Shown here: in pieces, positions 1 through 9,387 of the stretch
How positions within the stretch are numbered: position 1 is the first letter of the stretch
How the letters are laid out: each line of letters begins with the position of its first letter
Source of the DNA: a virus
IMG/VR virus record: IMGVR_UViG_3300042448_001510
Location: 1 to 45,482 of that record
Direction: 5' to 3' (one strand)
DNA length: 45,482 nucleotides
The notes under the pieces: generated by a model
Told to the model about the DNA's origin: nothing
Seen by the model: the letters and a program-made list of their open reading frames with translations, nothing else
Databases searched by the model: none
Program-made: the position numbers and the translations under genes

Positions 1-65
1 TTTGTGTACTTATGTTTAACCTGGGCAAGAGGCCCATCGTAATACCTAGATACTCTATCAATCAT
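1..65 (-). CDS. Partial baseplate/tail protein (N-terminus only)
   Basis: An ATG at 63-65 opens a frame that runs off the left edge, giving 21 residues beginning MIDRVSRYYDGPLAQV. The start overlaps the stop of the upstream gene in an ATGA arrangement, which is strong evidence that it is real and translationally coupled. The short stretch and its place after the tape measure and a gp53/LysM-like protein suggest another baseplate or tail-tip component. Too little is visible for a firm assignment. Confidence 0.6.
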   Translation of the reverse strand, partial: MIDRVSRYYDGPLAQVKHKYT

Positions 66-1867
66 GGCGTTGTCGTCCCTGTGCTTGCAGTTTTACTTGC
101 GTTTGGATCAACTTCAGGTATTGCAGCATCTTCTTTGTTTTTAGCCTTTAAGAACTCATCAACAGCCGCACCTGATGGGTATCTCAAGAAACTAATGCTG
201 ACTACTGAAAGCATCGGCACCATTTTGTCGGTAAAGACAACGTGGTCTACTGATATGTTTTGTAAAGAGCCATAATATCGCATATTATCGTGAAGAACAA
301 ACCAAAGAGGTACGCCGGTTATGTAACCTTTATCTGCAGACTCTCCATCATAGGTAAGCAAAGAGTTACCCTTCATATCTCTATTTCCATTAACAGATCT
401 ATATAAAAACTCAAGGTCGTACTCAGTACCGCGCAGTAAAATGCCCTCAACTTCTTCTTTAGATAGCTGTCTAGGGTAGTTTCTTGAGTGTAATGTTGGC
501 GCTGCTTTTAGTGGCATTAACTCAGTCATATCGGCAATTCTATTTAAATACAAAGTAAAATTGACGGCAATATTTCCAGCAATAAGGTTTGCGGGGTCTT
601 GAGTAGATAAGGTCCAGTCAATAGAGGTATTCATAGGAATGCTATAGTTAATGCTTTGAGGGTTGTACATAAATTTAAAGCCAAAAATAGGTACTTTACC
701 CTTTGTTTGAGTGGCTACGTTTAAAGATTCTGCAGCTCCTTGGCTTTGAAAAATACGGCCAAGGTTATTTCTACTATCTACAAATTGACTAAATACCGAG
801 TTTGCTTTAAAGGTATCAATAACAATGCTTTTATTTTCACGCATGGCAGTTTCGTAATCAGCGACACGTATTCCATGGGATATACCCCTAGACACATAAT
901 GTGCAGGTGGGTTGTACGTAATACTATCTGTGCTGGGTATAGTTAATCCACCCTCTGGTGGTTCAGGGGTAGGGGCTACTGGCTCTTCACAGTTTGCAGA
1001 ATTAGCTTTAAGAAGCAATTGTTTAGCGTATTTCTCACTAGGTTGTTTTACAGGTGAGCCAACTAATGTTCCGGCCGTGTCAAATCTGTATAAAATCCAA
1101 CTACTAGCTGTTCCCGCTGGGTAACCCGCAACCTGCGTAAATAGTATTTTTAAAGCTAACCATTGTTTTTTACACGCATCGTAAACTATGTTATATTGAT
1201 AATCTGGCACATTAGGTTTTTCAGAGTAGTCATAGTACGAAGTTCTAGTTCCTGCTAGAGGGGGGCTTGGGACTGCCCACGTAGTTCCAGGAAACATAGC
1301 ATCAATAATTAATTTAAAAGGTTTAGTTGGCTTAGTTGCTGCGACAGTAAAGTTAACAGCTGGTACTTTTCCTTTACGGTCATAATTAACGGCATCAGCG
1401 GGCAGCGGCGTAGATGATCCAACCTTAACACTTATTACTGGCTTAGCAGTAGTCTGTACGTCAGAAGTAACATTAAACCAAAATACTGTGCCAGAACCTC
1501 CACCTACGTTTCGTTCTGGTTCTTGTTTTATTCCAGTTATTTTTCCCTTAAAATTTGCGTTGGCAGTTGCAGTTACGTTAACGCCACCTTCTTCGTTATC
1601 GCCAAGAAAATTAATAGCCAATTGGTTGCCTTGTTGGGGAGTTCTTTTATAGACCCTAATTCTATATTGAACAGTATTTCGTGTGTTTACCTGTTTTCCA
1701 TCAGAAGGTATTAAAACCCACTCATTACTATAATAAAAGTCAACTGTTTCTCGGCCACCAGATGCCGTTGAGTTTGAGCCTGCTGCAGAAACAGAGTAGG
1801 TTATAGGACTTATATCTGAGTACTCATACGCTTGAACTGTGTAATAAAAGTCAGCTGCTGAAGTCAT
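62..1867 (-). CDS. Baseplate/tail-tip protein, gp53/LysM-like C-terminal part
   Basis: A 601-residue protein immediately downstream of the tape measure, starting in a TAATG overlap with that gene's stop. The N-terminal 300 residues are beta-rich, with Tyr-rich strands and a Pro-rich linker (around residues 290-320). The C-terminal half holds a segment of the type FKFMYNPQSINYSIP, followed by strands ending in VVSISFLRYPSG. That pattern is typical of baseplate proteins that carry or adjoin a LysM-like domain in contractile tails. The likely role is joining the tube and tape measure to the baseplate. The family assignment is by pattern only; a tail-fibre-attachment protein is the alternative. 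Confidence 0.55.
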   Translation of the reverse strand: MTSAADFYYTVQAYEYSDISPITYSVSAAGSNSTASGGRETVDFYYSNEWVLIPSDGKQVNTRNTVQYRIRVYKRTPQQGNQLAINFLGDNEEGGVNVTATANANFKGKITGIKQEPERNVGGGSGTVFWFNVTSDVQTTAKPVISVKVGSSTPLPADAVNYDRKGKVPAVNFTVAATKPTKPFKLIIDAMFPGTTWAVPSPPLAGTRTSYYDYSEKPNVPDYQYNIVYDACKKQWLALKILFTQVAGYPAGTASSWILYRFDTAGTLVGSPVKQPSEKYAKQLLLKANSANCEEPVAPTPEPPEGGLTIPSTDSITYNPPAHYVSRGISHGIRVADYETAMRENKSIVIDTFKANSVFSQFVDSRNNLGRIFQSQGAAESLNVATQTKGKVPIFGFKFMYNPQSINYSIPMNTSIDWTLSTQDPANLIAGNIAVNFTLYLNRIADMTELMPLKAAPTLHSRNYPRQLSKEEVEGILLRGTEYDLEFLYRSVNGNRDMKGNSLLTYDGESADKGYITGVPLWFVLHDNMRYYGSLQNISVDHVVFTDKMVPMLSVVSISFLRYPSGAAVDEFLKAKNKEDAAIPEVDPNASKTASTGTTTP

Positions 1868-4800
1868 TAGTATGTCCCTATTCCATTTAAGCGTAGTTCG
1901 TCTTCTAGCACTTTTTTAAATTTCCTAACCATAGCCTCAGCTTCAGCATTACTTGCTTGGGCTATTTGAACATGCATTGTTACGTTTATGTCTTGCTTTG
2001 AGGCTGTAGAGAAGCTAGACGTACTACGTGAGCTGTTAACAGCTTGTGCGCCAGTGGTTGCCCCAAGAGACATAGACTGCGCAGATCCAATATTCTCAGA
2101 CCCACCAATACCATTGTCTGCCCCACCAATACCTGCAGCTTTCTGTGTTGTTGCGGCATCATCTAAGAACTTAGTAAACGTGCCGCTAGTAAAGGTTGTC
2201 CAACCTTTCCAATGCTTTCCTTGGTTACTTTTTTCATAGCCAGCGGCAATATTATACTCTGCATTTTTTAATCTACTGCCGTCACGATAAGGGTCGTTAT
2301 AAGCTTTCCAATCTTTTAAAGATCTAATTTGGAAAGCACCGTAGCTAGGGCCCCATTTTTTAGACACTAAATGCTTATCACCAACCGCGTCTGCCCTACC
2401 ACCAGACTCAGCCAAAGCAACAGCAAAAGCAGTTTGAAGTGCCGCCCCTCGGAAACCTTGTGCATGAAGCATTCTCATTAACCCTTTGCGGCTTCCCCCG
2501 GTCATGCCGGCGCTATCTCCTGAAACTGGGTTCTCTTCTGAGTTAAAGATTGCTGTTCCTCGTTTTTTACCTAAACCTACTTTACCGCCGCCCTTATCTA
2601 GGTAACTATTAACGTCGTCCCAACCTACCGGACTTCCAGAACTTATTTTGCTTTTTACTAAGGCGCCTAGCTCAGCGGAGTTTAGGTCAGATATTGAATT
2701 AAATGTAAAAGGCCTTCCGCTTCCCGATACATCTGAGTAAGGTAGCTCTTTATTAAATACCCTATTAATTACGCGCTTACCTATGTTAATTCCGCTAGTA
2801 ACCATATTTTTAATAAATTGAAATGCTTTGCCAAAGAATGATCTAGGGTCTTTTCTTCCTTGAGCACCTACACCACCATGGTCTCTAACCTCAAAGTGAA
2901 GGTGGGGACCAGTTGAGGTTCCTGCTCCTGAAGAGCCTTTAGCTCCACCAGACTTTGCAACTTCTTGCCCGCTAGTAACTTTGTCGCCTTTTTTAACAAG
3001 AATTTTACTAAGGTGAGCGTACATAGTTGACTTGCCGCCAGCATGTTTAATAATTAAATATCGTCCGTATTGACGGTGCATTCCTGTTTCAGAAACTGTT
3101 CCATCACCTGCAGCAGCAATAGATGTTCCTACAGGTACGCCGTAGTCAATACCTGAGTGGTTTGAACTAATTCCTGGGTTTCTTTTAGCTGCATCCGGTC
3201 TAGGACCATAAGGAGAAGTTACTTTTGTTCCAGGAGGAACAGGCATTTGTAGAATATTTCCTTTTGGTTTTACAGCAGTTGACGCAACGCTCCCACTTGT
3301 TGGCATTTCTGGGCCACCCATTCCGTGAGAACAGCCCATTGATCCGTGGGAACAACCTCCGTCCCCACCTCCCATGCCTCCGTCTTTAACGCCACCAGTT
3401 GCTAAGTTTCCAACTCCACCTGCAGCCATTCCTGCAAATGCTCCCGGAACTCCACCAGCAGCTAATCCCGTAAGTCCGCCTTGACCAATATCAAATGCCA
3501 TGTTGCCAAGCCATTTAGCCCAACCAGGTAACTTATTACCTTTTTTATTTAACCACTGCTGTGCTTTTTCCAGTCCCGTGTAGATACCTGCAGCTAATCC
3601 AACACGCCCAAACTTTGCTGCTTTAGATCCTTTGGCAAGAATGCCAGTAGCTTTAAATTTACCTTTACCGGTAAGCATACTCATTAGACCTGCTCCAAGC
3701 CCTGTTGCCCCAGCAGCACCCGCAGCACCCGCACCACCACCACCAGCTGCAGCTGCAGCAGCGCCTGGCCCAATAATTCCAACACGTTTTGCTAAATTAG
3801 CGGCTAATAACATTTGACCTATGTTGGCTGCGCCGCCGGCTGCCATACCACCAAGATTAGATAGTGTTGCGCCAGTATTACCCGCCCCAGGAAAAGTTTG
3901 AAGGGCTCCTTTAAAAGTCATAAGTGCTTGAGTGACTGAGGGAAGAGCTTCAGCAAGAGAGCTAAATCCATCATTTACAGAGGCAGTAGTTCTAAGGGCT
4001 ACGTTATAGCCGCCTACTAAACCAGATTCTGTAGCTTGTAACTTTCTAGCTTCGCTACTATTGTATCTAAACTGTGATCTAATAGGGCTGTCTTTAGCTA
4101 CACCCATTAAATCTAATGCTTTATTTGAATTGTTTAGGTCGCCTTTTTTTAATCCCCCACCTTTTGACGCACGAGCAACAATTCCTGCTTGCAATATTCC
4201 TAGAAGATTAGGATCTCCACCAGCAACAGCCATAAGAGATTGATATCCCTTACTGTTTGGGTTATAGACCATCTGCGCTTGTTCTGCGGTTATTTTCCTA
4301 CCGCCATATAAAAAGTTATAGGTATCATTAATAACTTGATTCATTGGTCTTTGATTGCCTTTTGAATCACGAGTTCTTACGCCCATACGTAAGAAACTCA
4401 TGCCATTCATACCAGCAATAGCGCCAGCTACTTGCTCGTTTGAGCCTCCGCTTATAGCGCTAAGTCCACCAACTTGACTCATAACGTTTTTAGAGCTTAA
4501 ACTATTCGCTAAATATCCGCCTTGATACGCAAGAGCTGTGGCAGCCATAGTAGGGCCCATAGCGCTTGTAGCACCGTTTCCTACTTGTTTATTTGCAAGA
4601 CCAAGAGCTTTACGTGTAGACATCCCACTTCTACCCGCGTAAGTATCCAACGCCATTCTCTGGGTAACAGCTGCCATAGTATCTGGGGCCATTGAGTACG
4701 CCAGACCACCAACAGCAGCTGTTGCTAAAGCAGCGCCGCCAACAATTTTTTCGGTGCGAGTAAAGCTGCCTAGGCCAAGTTTTTGACTTCCATCATATTT

Positions 4801-4980
4801 TCCACCAGTAGCGGCAGACATAGCTTTAGCGGCTTTTTCAAAATTTTTGGCAAATTTTTCAGACATGTCAACTAACGTCTTCATATCTTTTATAAAGCCT
4901 TTACCGGCTTTATCCATCTTACTTGTGGTGCCCGCAGCCTTTTTTTCGTCGTCAGGGGTCACCAGGTTTTGACCTGCCAT
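1867..4980 (-). CDS. Tape-measure protein with M23 peptidase and lysozyme-like domains
   Basis: A 1037-residue protein in the tape-measure position, after the tail tube and tail chaperone genes. The N-terminal half is Ala/Gly-rich and helical with hydrophobic stretches, as is usual for tape measures. Residues about 583-700 form an M23 metallopeptidase: HSGIDY supplies the first zinc ligands and HLHFE the last. Residues about 835-940 form a lysozyme/transglycosylase-like domain with the motif ALAESGGR (catalytic Glu candidate) and YGAFQIRSL. A short linker near residues 540-555 carries two CSHG repeats, an unusual possible metal site. The protein sets tail length and probably digests peptidoglycan when the genome is injected. 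It begins 2 nt after the stop of the frameshifted chaperone extension. Confidence 0.9.
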   Translation of the reverse strand: MAGQNLVTPDDEKKAAGTTSKMDKAGKGFIKDMKTLVDMSEKFAKNFEKAAKAMSAATGGKYDGSQKLGLGSFTRTEKIVGGAALATAAVGGLAYSMAPDTMAAVTQRMALDTYAGRSGMSTRKALGLANKQVGNGATSAMGPTMAATALAYQGGYLANSLSSKNVMSQVGGLSAISGGSNEQVAGAIAGMNGMSFLRMGVRTRDSKGNQRPMNQVINDTYNFLYGGRKITAEQAQMVYNPNSKGYQSLMAVAGGDPNLLGILQAGIVARASKGGGLKKGDLNNSNKALDLMGVAKDSPIRSQFRYNSSEARKLQATESGLVGGYNVALRTTASVNDGFSSLAEALPSVTQALMTFKGALQTFPGAGNTGATLSNLGGMAAGGAANIGQMLLAANLAKRVGIIGPGAAAAAAGGGGAGAAGAAGATGLGAGLMSMLTGKGKFKATGILAKGSKAAKFGRVGLAAGIYTGLEKAQQWLNKKGNKLPGWAKWLGNMAFDIGQGGLTGLAAGGVPGAFAGMAAGGVGNLATGGVKDGGMGGGDGGCSHGSMGCSHGMGGPEMPTSGSVASTAVKPKGNILQMPVPPGTKVTSPYGPRPDAAKRNPGISSNHSGIDYGVPVGTSIAAAGDGTVSETGMHRQYGRYLIIKHAGGKSTMYAHLSKILVKKGDKVTSGQEVAKSGGAKGSSGAGTSTGPHLHFEVRDHGGVGAQGRKDPRSFFGKAFQFIKNMVTSGINIGKRVINRVFNKELPYSDVSGSGRPFTFNSISDLNSAELGALVKSKISSGSPVGWDDVNSYLDKGGGKVGLGKKRGTAIFNSEENPVSGDSAGMTGGSRKGLMRMLHAQGFRGAALQTAFAVALAESGGRADAVGDKHLVSKKWGPSYGAFQIRSLKDWKAYNDPYRDGSRLKNAEYNIAAGYEKSNQGKHWKGWTTFTSGTFTKFLDDAATTQKAAGIGGADNGIGGSENIGSAQSMSLGATTGAQAVNSSRSTSSFSTASKQDINVTMHVQIAQASNAEAEAMVRKFKKVLEDELRLNGIGTY

Positions 4981-4982
4981 AT

Positions 4983-5147
4983 TTATCTCACCGCCTTAGG
5001 TTTCATTGCAGCTTTACTTAACCAAACCATTCTTTCTCTAAAAGAGAGGGAACGAATATCTGTTAACGTCCATCCTGGATAGTGCTGGGATATAAGATCG
5101 TAGCTATCTAGTAGTACGTCGTAACTTGATTCATTCTCGAAACAAAT
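4983..5147 (-). CDS. Frameshift extension of tail assembly chaperone (+1 frame)
   Basis: Downstream of the chaperone stop (5131-5133) the +1 frame stays open for about 50 codons to a TAA at 4983-4985, just before the tape-measure ATG. It has no plausible start codon before its last third. The encoded segment includes DVLLDSYDLISQHYPGW and RSLSFRERMVWLSKA, a helical pattern like the T-type extensions of tail chaperones. At 5138-5144 the message reads UUU CGA. tRNA-Phe can re-pair from UUU to UUC after a one-base forward slip, which enters this frame. The exact slip site and efficiency are inferred; the open frame and its position are directly visible. Confidence 0.6.
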   Translation of the reverse strand: MCFENESSYDVLLDSYDLISQHYPGWTLTDIRSLSFRERMVWLSKAAMKPKAVR

Positions 5148-5946
5148 CCGCTAACGTTAGCGGTAGCGACACCTCCTGCTCGCAACTTGAGCATGTTTTT
5201 TTAATCTCGCTTAGTTGTGGGCCAGGGTTGCGATTAGTTATTTCTTCAAGCAATGTTCGTCGATCTTTAATGCTTAAATCACGGATCTGTTGTACGCTCA
5301 TTACTGGAACCCCATTAATAGAAGCTATGCAGCCTTTGAGCAAGATAGTATCTAACTCAGCTGAGTTCTTATTAGTAGCGTTAACTAGTGCTTTTTGGGT
5401 TATTCCTGTAGGGAGGTTTAAGACTATTGTTCCAACCTTACAAGTAACTGTAAACTCTCGGTCTTCTTCATTTAACTTTTTAATTTCAACATCTTTTTCA
5501 AGGTCAATTTCAAAAGTCTTTGCTTCGCCACAACTAGGGCACATTGGGCCAACTTTTACGTCTGGGCCAAATGTAGCAATTCGAATAGCTAACAAAATCA
5601 TTTCTCGATCTCCCGCAAGAAGAGAGTCTAAAGTCTCTTTGTCAGCAGGCTTATCGCCAATTTTTACTGTTGCTTTTTCTAGAATAGCTAGGAGCCCTTT
5701 ACCAGCATCTGTAATTCTGGCAAGTTGTTCCTCGTCTGCTCCAGTTAATTCTCTAATCTCTACCGTGGTAGTTAGACCATCAAAAGGGTCAAATAATCCA
5801 CCTGGTAGTTCTACCTGAGTATCAGGAGGTGATGGGATTTCTGTTTTTGACGCAGCTACCACCACCTCCTGCTCAGATAAAGCCTGGTTTACAAGCTTAT
5901 TAGCAAGGGTTGGGTCGGATGATGCACTGATAGTTTCTGTAGACAT
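5131..5946 (-). CDS. Tail assembly chaperone, gp26-like, with zinc ribbon
   Basis: A 271-residue acidic protein between tail tube and tape measure, the usual place for tail assembly chaperones. It contains two CxxC pairs, CPSC near residue 138 and CSSC near residue 256, probably binding one zinc. The segment TTVEIRELTGADEEQLARI resembles the start of T4 gp26-like baseplate/tail assembly proteins of large myoviruses. A second protein form extended by about 50 residues is probably made by a +1 frameshift near the 3' end (see 4983-5147). Its job would be to bind the tape measure during tail assembly without being a major part of the virion. Confidence 0.7.
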   Translation of the reverse strand: MSTETISASSDPTLANKLVNQALSEQEVVVAASKTEIPSPPDTQVELPGGLFDPFDGLTTTVEIRELTGADEEQLARITDAGKGLLAILEKATVKIGDKPADKETLDSLLAGDREMILLAIRIATFGPDVKVGPMCPSCGEAKTFEIDLEKDVEIKKLNEEDREFTVTCKVGTIVLNLPTGITQKALVNATNKNSAELDTILLKGCIASINGVPVMSVQQIRDLSIKDRRTLLEEITNRNPGPQLSEIKKTCSSCEQEVSLPLTLADLFRE

Positions 5947-5967
5947 ATAGTTTTCCTATTCCTTTAA

Positions 5968-6603
5968 TTAAGAACCAAAGGTTCCGTTTGCGTTGAATTT
6001 CTTAGCTGAACCGCTTTCTGTGTAGTTTGACGCAAAAGTAACGTCAAACCCTTCATGAACTAGAGTCATTTCTTCAACCATAAGAGTTGAAGATCCTGCG
6101 TCTAGGTTGCTGTATCCAAGAGAGGTAATCCATGCATTGTGTACACGAAAACGCATAGAAGCATGCTGATCGTATGCTGTTGCTGCTGCTGCAGTACTAG
6201 CAGATCCAGCGTATGCTGCTGGGTTTGGATGGCTCAATACTGCGATATCAATATCGCAACGGAAGTTAGCACCAATGCCGCTTGTAGCATTTGGTGTTAG
6301 TACTGAAAATAGACGGCGCATCCACTTAGCGTGAGCATCATTTCCCAACATTACGCCCTTTGAAAGGCTAATTGGTCCAAATGAGCTTTGGCCAGGGATC
6401 TGGTGCACGTTTGTGTTGTAGCCGCCTTCGCGGTATGCGATTGACTCTGTTGTAACGCTTAGGCCGGAGAGTGAAACAAACCCCATTTTTCCAAATGAAG
6501 TCCCCCACTTACCGTCAGCGCTTTCTGGCAGAAACTCAACCACAAACTTAAAATTACGTACTGGATCTGTTGCCAGAGTACTTAAGGGGTTAGTATAACT
6601 CAT
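5968..6603 (-). CDS. Tail tube protein (T4 gp19-like)
   Basis: A 211-residue protein directly following the sheath gene, preceded by a strong AAGGAG ribosome site. It shows the tube-protein pattern: an N-terminal FKFVVEF strand, then GLSVTTESIAYREGGYN and IPGQSSFGPISLSKGV, and near the C-terminus a strand pair with VEEMTLVHEGFDV. These match the T4 gp19-like family that stacks as hexamers to form the inner tube. Position after the sheath and before the chaperone is the standard order in contractile tails. Confidence 0.85.
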   Translation of the reverse strand: MSYTNPLSTLATDPVRNFKFVVEFLPESADGKWGTSFGKMGFVSLSGLSVTTESIAYREGGYNTNVHQIPGQSSFGPISLSKGVMLGNDAHAKWMRRLFSVLTPNATSGIGANFRCDIDIAVLSHPNPAAYAGSASTAAAATAYDQHASMRFRVHNAWITSLGYSNLDAGSSTLMVEEMTLVHEGFDVTFASNYTESGSAKKFNANGTFGS

Positions 6604-6617
6604 TTCTTTTTATCTCC

Positions 6618-8183
6618 TTACGCCGTAGCGTTTCCTGTTAGCTGACCAAGTTTGATGACAATAAACTCTGCTGGGTACTCTAGGGCTACGCCAATTTCAA
6701 TATTAACGCGACCTGAAGTAAGGTCAGAGGCACTGTTTGTTGATGCATCGCATCGTACATAGAAAGCCTTATCTGGGCTTGACCCACGAAGTCCACCCTG
6801 TTGCCAGTATGAACGTAGGAAAGAGCCAAGAGTTACACGAAGCTGAGACCATAGACGTTCGTCATTGTTCTCAAAAATCGCAAATGAGCTTCTATCTGTC
6901 ATTTCTTTCTTGATGTATATGAGGGAGCGACGTACGTTAATGTAGCGGTCTCCCGGGGTGTTATTCATTGTACGTCCGCCCATTACAACAATTCCGGCAC
7001 CAGGTACTTGACGGATTACGTTAATTGGACGTGATGAGACGTTCAAAGCGTCTAGTTGAGCATTAGTCAATTGACGTTCTGCAGATACTGCAAGAGCTAC
7101 GCGGTTTGTATAACCAGCTGGGGTCTTGAATACTCCACGAGAAGCGTCAGTTGCTAAATACTGGCCTACCATCGCTGCACCAGGTGCTTGATTGCGAGTT
7201 GCAGTAGATGAGGCACGAAGTGTGTCTGGAATTGCTACCCATGGGTAGTAGACCGCGGCACATCCACCATCAGATGCGGCAATAAATGCTGCAGTTACGT
7301 CGTTTGCGTATGTTTGAGCCTCAGTTGGGTTAAGGCCTGCTGGGGTATCTACAACTGCAAACGCATCTCCACGACCTTCGCAGTAAGCTACAAGATCTGA
7401 CTGAATGTTAATAGAGAGTGTTCGCTCAGTAGTAGTTCCTGCAGTATTGTACAGGTAGGCAGCTTCTGGTACGTTAAATATCAGAGGATTTTCAATTGGA
7501 TCAAATGTCTCAAGAGCTGTAGAGTACTCAGTTCTTGTTGGTGCAGATCCGTTAAGGCCTGATATAAGAGTTTTTACTCCGTCAACCTTAGGCATATCGT
7601 CCGGAGATACAGAAGCTGAGTTTAGATCAGAAACTATAATAACGCTAGACTGTGAGTTAATTACTGATACGACATAACGTGGGTCAGTAGTAACCATGCT
7701 TAAATCTGTATACTGCTCAAGAATATTAGAGGTTGCGTTTCCACCAATAGTTGGAGCCCCATATACTACAAGAGAGAACCGATTTACCGATCCCGCAGCT
7801 TTTATTTCTACAGATATAGAATTTCCCCAAGTACCAGCGTTTGCAGCTTTTACTAGAAGGGTGTTTAGGGGGGTAGCCGCACGATCAGTCAAGGTTACTT
7901 GAGCTTGTGCAGCACCTGTTCCTACTACACGCTTTACGTATAGTTGACGGCCGCCATTAGCAAAAAAGTTATAGGCAGCCCAAGTTGTTGAATAGGCGTC
8001 TTCTAAAGCTCCAAAAGTCTTGGTAAAATCTGTCCAAGAATTTAGAAGAACAGGGTTAACTGAAGGTCCTTTTGATAATGGACCCACAAATGCTCCAATA
8101 GCGTTTCCGCTATCTGCAAGAGTTACTGCCTGTGGAAGTTCAACTTCCTGAATGAAAACGCCAGGTCTACTGTATGTAGCCAT
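6618..8183 (-). CDS. Contractile tail sheath protein
   Basis: A 521-residue protein starting MATYSRPGVFIQEVE, the typical sheath N-terminus (YxxPGVYxxE). The C-terminal domain includes NVRRSLIYIKKEM, LWSQLRVTLGSFLRSYWQQGGLRG and AFYVRCD, which are highly characteristic of phage sheath proteins. This gene establishes that the phage has a contractile tail. The upstream ribosome site reads AAGGAGT. It is followed by the tube gene after 14 nt. Length is within the usual sheath range. Confidence 0.95.
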   Translation of the reverse strand: MATYSRPGVFIQEVELPQAVTLADSGNAIGAFVGPLSKGPSVNPVLLNSWTDFTKTFGALEDAYSTTWAAYNFFANGGRQLYVKRVVGTGAAQAQVTLTDRAATPLNTLLVKAANAGTWGNSISVEIKAAGSVNRFSLVVYGAPTIGGNATSNILEQYTDLSMVTTDPRYVVSVINSQSSVIIVSDLNSASVSPDDMPKVDGVKTLISGLNGSAPTRTEYSTALETFDPIENPLIFNVPEAAYLYNTAGTTTERTLSINIQSDLVAYCEGRGDAFAVVDTPAGLNPTEAQTYANDVTAAFIAASDGGCAAVYYPWVAIPDTLRASSTATRNQAPGAAMVGQYLATDASRGVFKTPAGYTNRVALAVSAERQLTNAQLDALNVSSRPINVIRQVPGAGIVVMGGRTMNNTPGDRYINVRRSLIYIKKEMTDRSSFAIFENNDERLWSQLRVTLGSFLRSYWQQGGLRGSSPDKAFYVRCDASTNSASDLTSGRVNIEIGVALEYPAEFIVIKLGQLTGNATA

Positions 8184-8231
8184 TCGGTTTTACTCCTTAA
8201 TATGTTAGGTTGTTTACTGTGGGTTCCGAGT

Positions 8232-8831
8232 TTATTGACTGATTGGTGTGAAATCTGTAAATTGCTCTTGTAGTGTGATGTTTGGTGGTGTTAGCACTTC
8301 GTATAGCTGTACAAGCTGAGCTGGGAGGAACTCCGAGCTAACCTGGACGTTGTAGATATTTTTAAACAAGCGCTTGTCTTGTTCAGTCGTATCTCGTTTT
8401 ACAAACCCCATCATATCTATCCTGCGTACAGTGCCATCTTCAGGAATTACTAGGAGTCCAAATCTTAACGGTAATCTCGTTGGAGCAAATAAAGCATTTA
8501 TAATTTGTCGATCATGTCTAGGTTGACGAGCATATGTAGTTATTTGATAGTCTAAATTTACTGGTATTGGGTACCAGGTTGCGTAATCTACGTTTGCACT
8601 ACCACCTTCAGGAGTATACGGCAAATCTATGTAACCTCTATGAGCCCTGTCTAGCGACTCAGCAATTCCTACAAGATCGATTGTAATATATGGGTAGCTC
8701 TGCTGACGGATTTCATTATCTGGTTGTCCAAACCACACCCCTACAGGGCGAGTTGCGTTACCAGAGTCAGAAACAGTAATGCCGCTTATTAAAGTTTTTA
8801 ACGCCTTATCTTCATTAATAATATAGGGCAT
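8232..8831 (-). CDS. Tail terminator/neck protein (putative)
   Basis: A 199-residue protein just upstream of the sheath gene and overlapping the previous gene's stop in a TAATG pair. It reads as a compact alpha/beta protein with PYITIDLVG, PIPVNLDYQITTYARQPRHDRQI and a C-terminal strand-rich segment. Composition and placement resemble tail terminator or tail completion proteins (gp15/gp17-like) that cap the tail at the head-proximal end. The role is inferred from position and pattern. Confidence 0.55.
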   Translation of the reverse strand: MPYIINEDKALKTLISGITVSDSGNATRPVGVWFGQPDNEIRQQSYPYITIDLVGIAESLDRAHRGYIDLPYTPEGGSANVDYATWYPIPVNLDYQITTYARQPRHDRQIINALFAPTRLPLRFGLLVIPEDGTVRRIDMMGFVKRDTTEQDKRLFKNIYNVQVSSEFLPAQLVQLYEVLTPPNITLQEQFTDFTPISQ

Positions 8832-9157
8832 TACATTATCCCCGCTTCCATAAGTTTATCGAACCACTCGTCGCCAAGATCTGGTTCCATTCCACGAATG
8901 AAGTCTCTAATAACTGGATTTGGGGGAGTAGAGTCAGTACCGTATTCAAGGTCAATTACCTGACCATCTATAGCTTTAGGGTACTTTACAGACCACTTGC
9001 CATCGGCTCTATCATTAGAAACAGATAGTTGCATGACAACGGCAATAGGCCATCCAGCCTGTTGTGCATATTGTCTAAGGTTAGCGGTTAATACTACTGC
9101 TTCTTTAACTGCTGCTTTTGCGTAAGAATCTAAGAGGACTTTAGTTACTGAGTTCAC
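8831..9157 (-). CDS. Neck/tail completion protein (HK97 gp10-like, putative)
   Basis: A 108-residue protein that starts with GTG, overlapping the TGA of the previous gene as GTGA. The C-terminal half, VIDLEYGTDSTPPNPVIRDF, resembles the E-x-G-T...P motif of HK97 gp10-like neck proteins that follow the connector. It lies between a small gene and the tail terminator candidate, as expected for head-tail joining genes. No database match could be tested. Confidence 0.5.
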   Translation of the reverse strand: MNSVTKVLLDSYAKAAVKEAVVLTANLRQYAQQAGWPIAVVMQLSVSNDRADGKWSVKYPKAIDGQVIDLEYGTDSTPPNPVIRDFIRGMEPDLGDEWFDKLMEAGIM

Positions 9158-9315
9158 TTCTTCTTAACCGCCGCAGTCAATACATACCCCGCAACAAATC
9201 CAGCTAAGAATCTCTTCTTACCCTTTTTGTCGTCAAAAGCTGTAAGGCCGCGAACGAACTCTACTCGGTCTGCATCAGACTGAGCTTGGTATAGCCGTTT
9301 GGCTAGAAGTATCAT
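9154..9315 (-). CDS. Small hypothetical protein, first gene of the tail operon
   Basis: A 53-residue protein with ATG at 9313-9315 and a strong GGAGG ribosome site. It starts MILLAKRLYQAQSDADRVEF, is basic, and has one hydrophobic segment (FLAGFVAGYVLTAAV) before a KKK C-terminus, which could be a membrane anchor or a buried helix. Its stop overlaps the next gene's GTG start by 4 nt, so it is very likely expressed. It follows the terminator at 9388-9416. Function unknown. Confidence 0.65.
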   Translation of the reverse strand: MILLAKRLYQAQSDADRVEFVRGLTAFDDKKGKKRFLAGFVAGYVLTAAVKKK

Positions 9316-9387
9316 AGTAAATCCTCCAATAGAAGGCGCAGGTTAAGCAGCAGGGTTCCGGGTTTCCCCGGCGTCACTTCAAAGGAT

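Noticed and set aside
12-275. Plus-strand frame at the left edge
   Set aside because: It lies opposite the well-supported baseplate gene and the partial gene joined to it by ATGA.
3632-3817. Plus-strand Ala/Pro-rich frame within the tape measure
   Set aside because: It is the complement of an Ala/Gly-rich helix region of the tape-measure gene.
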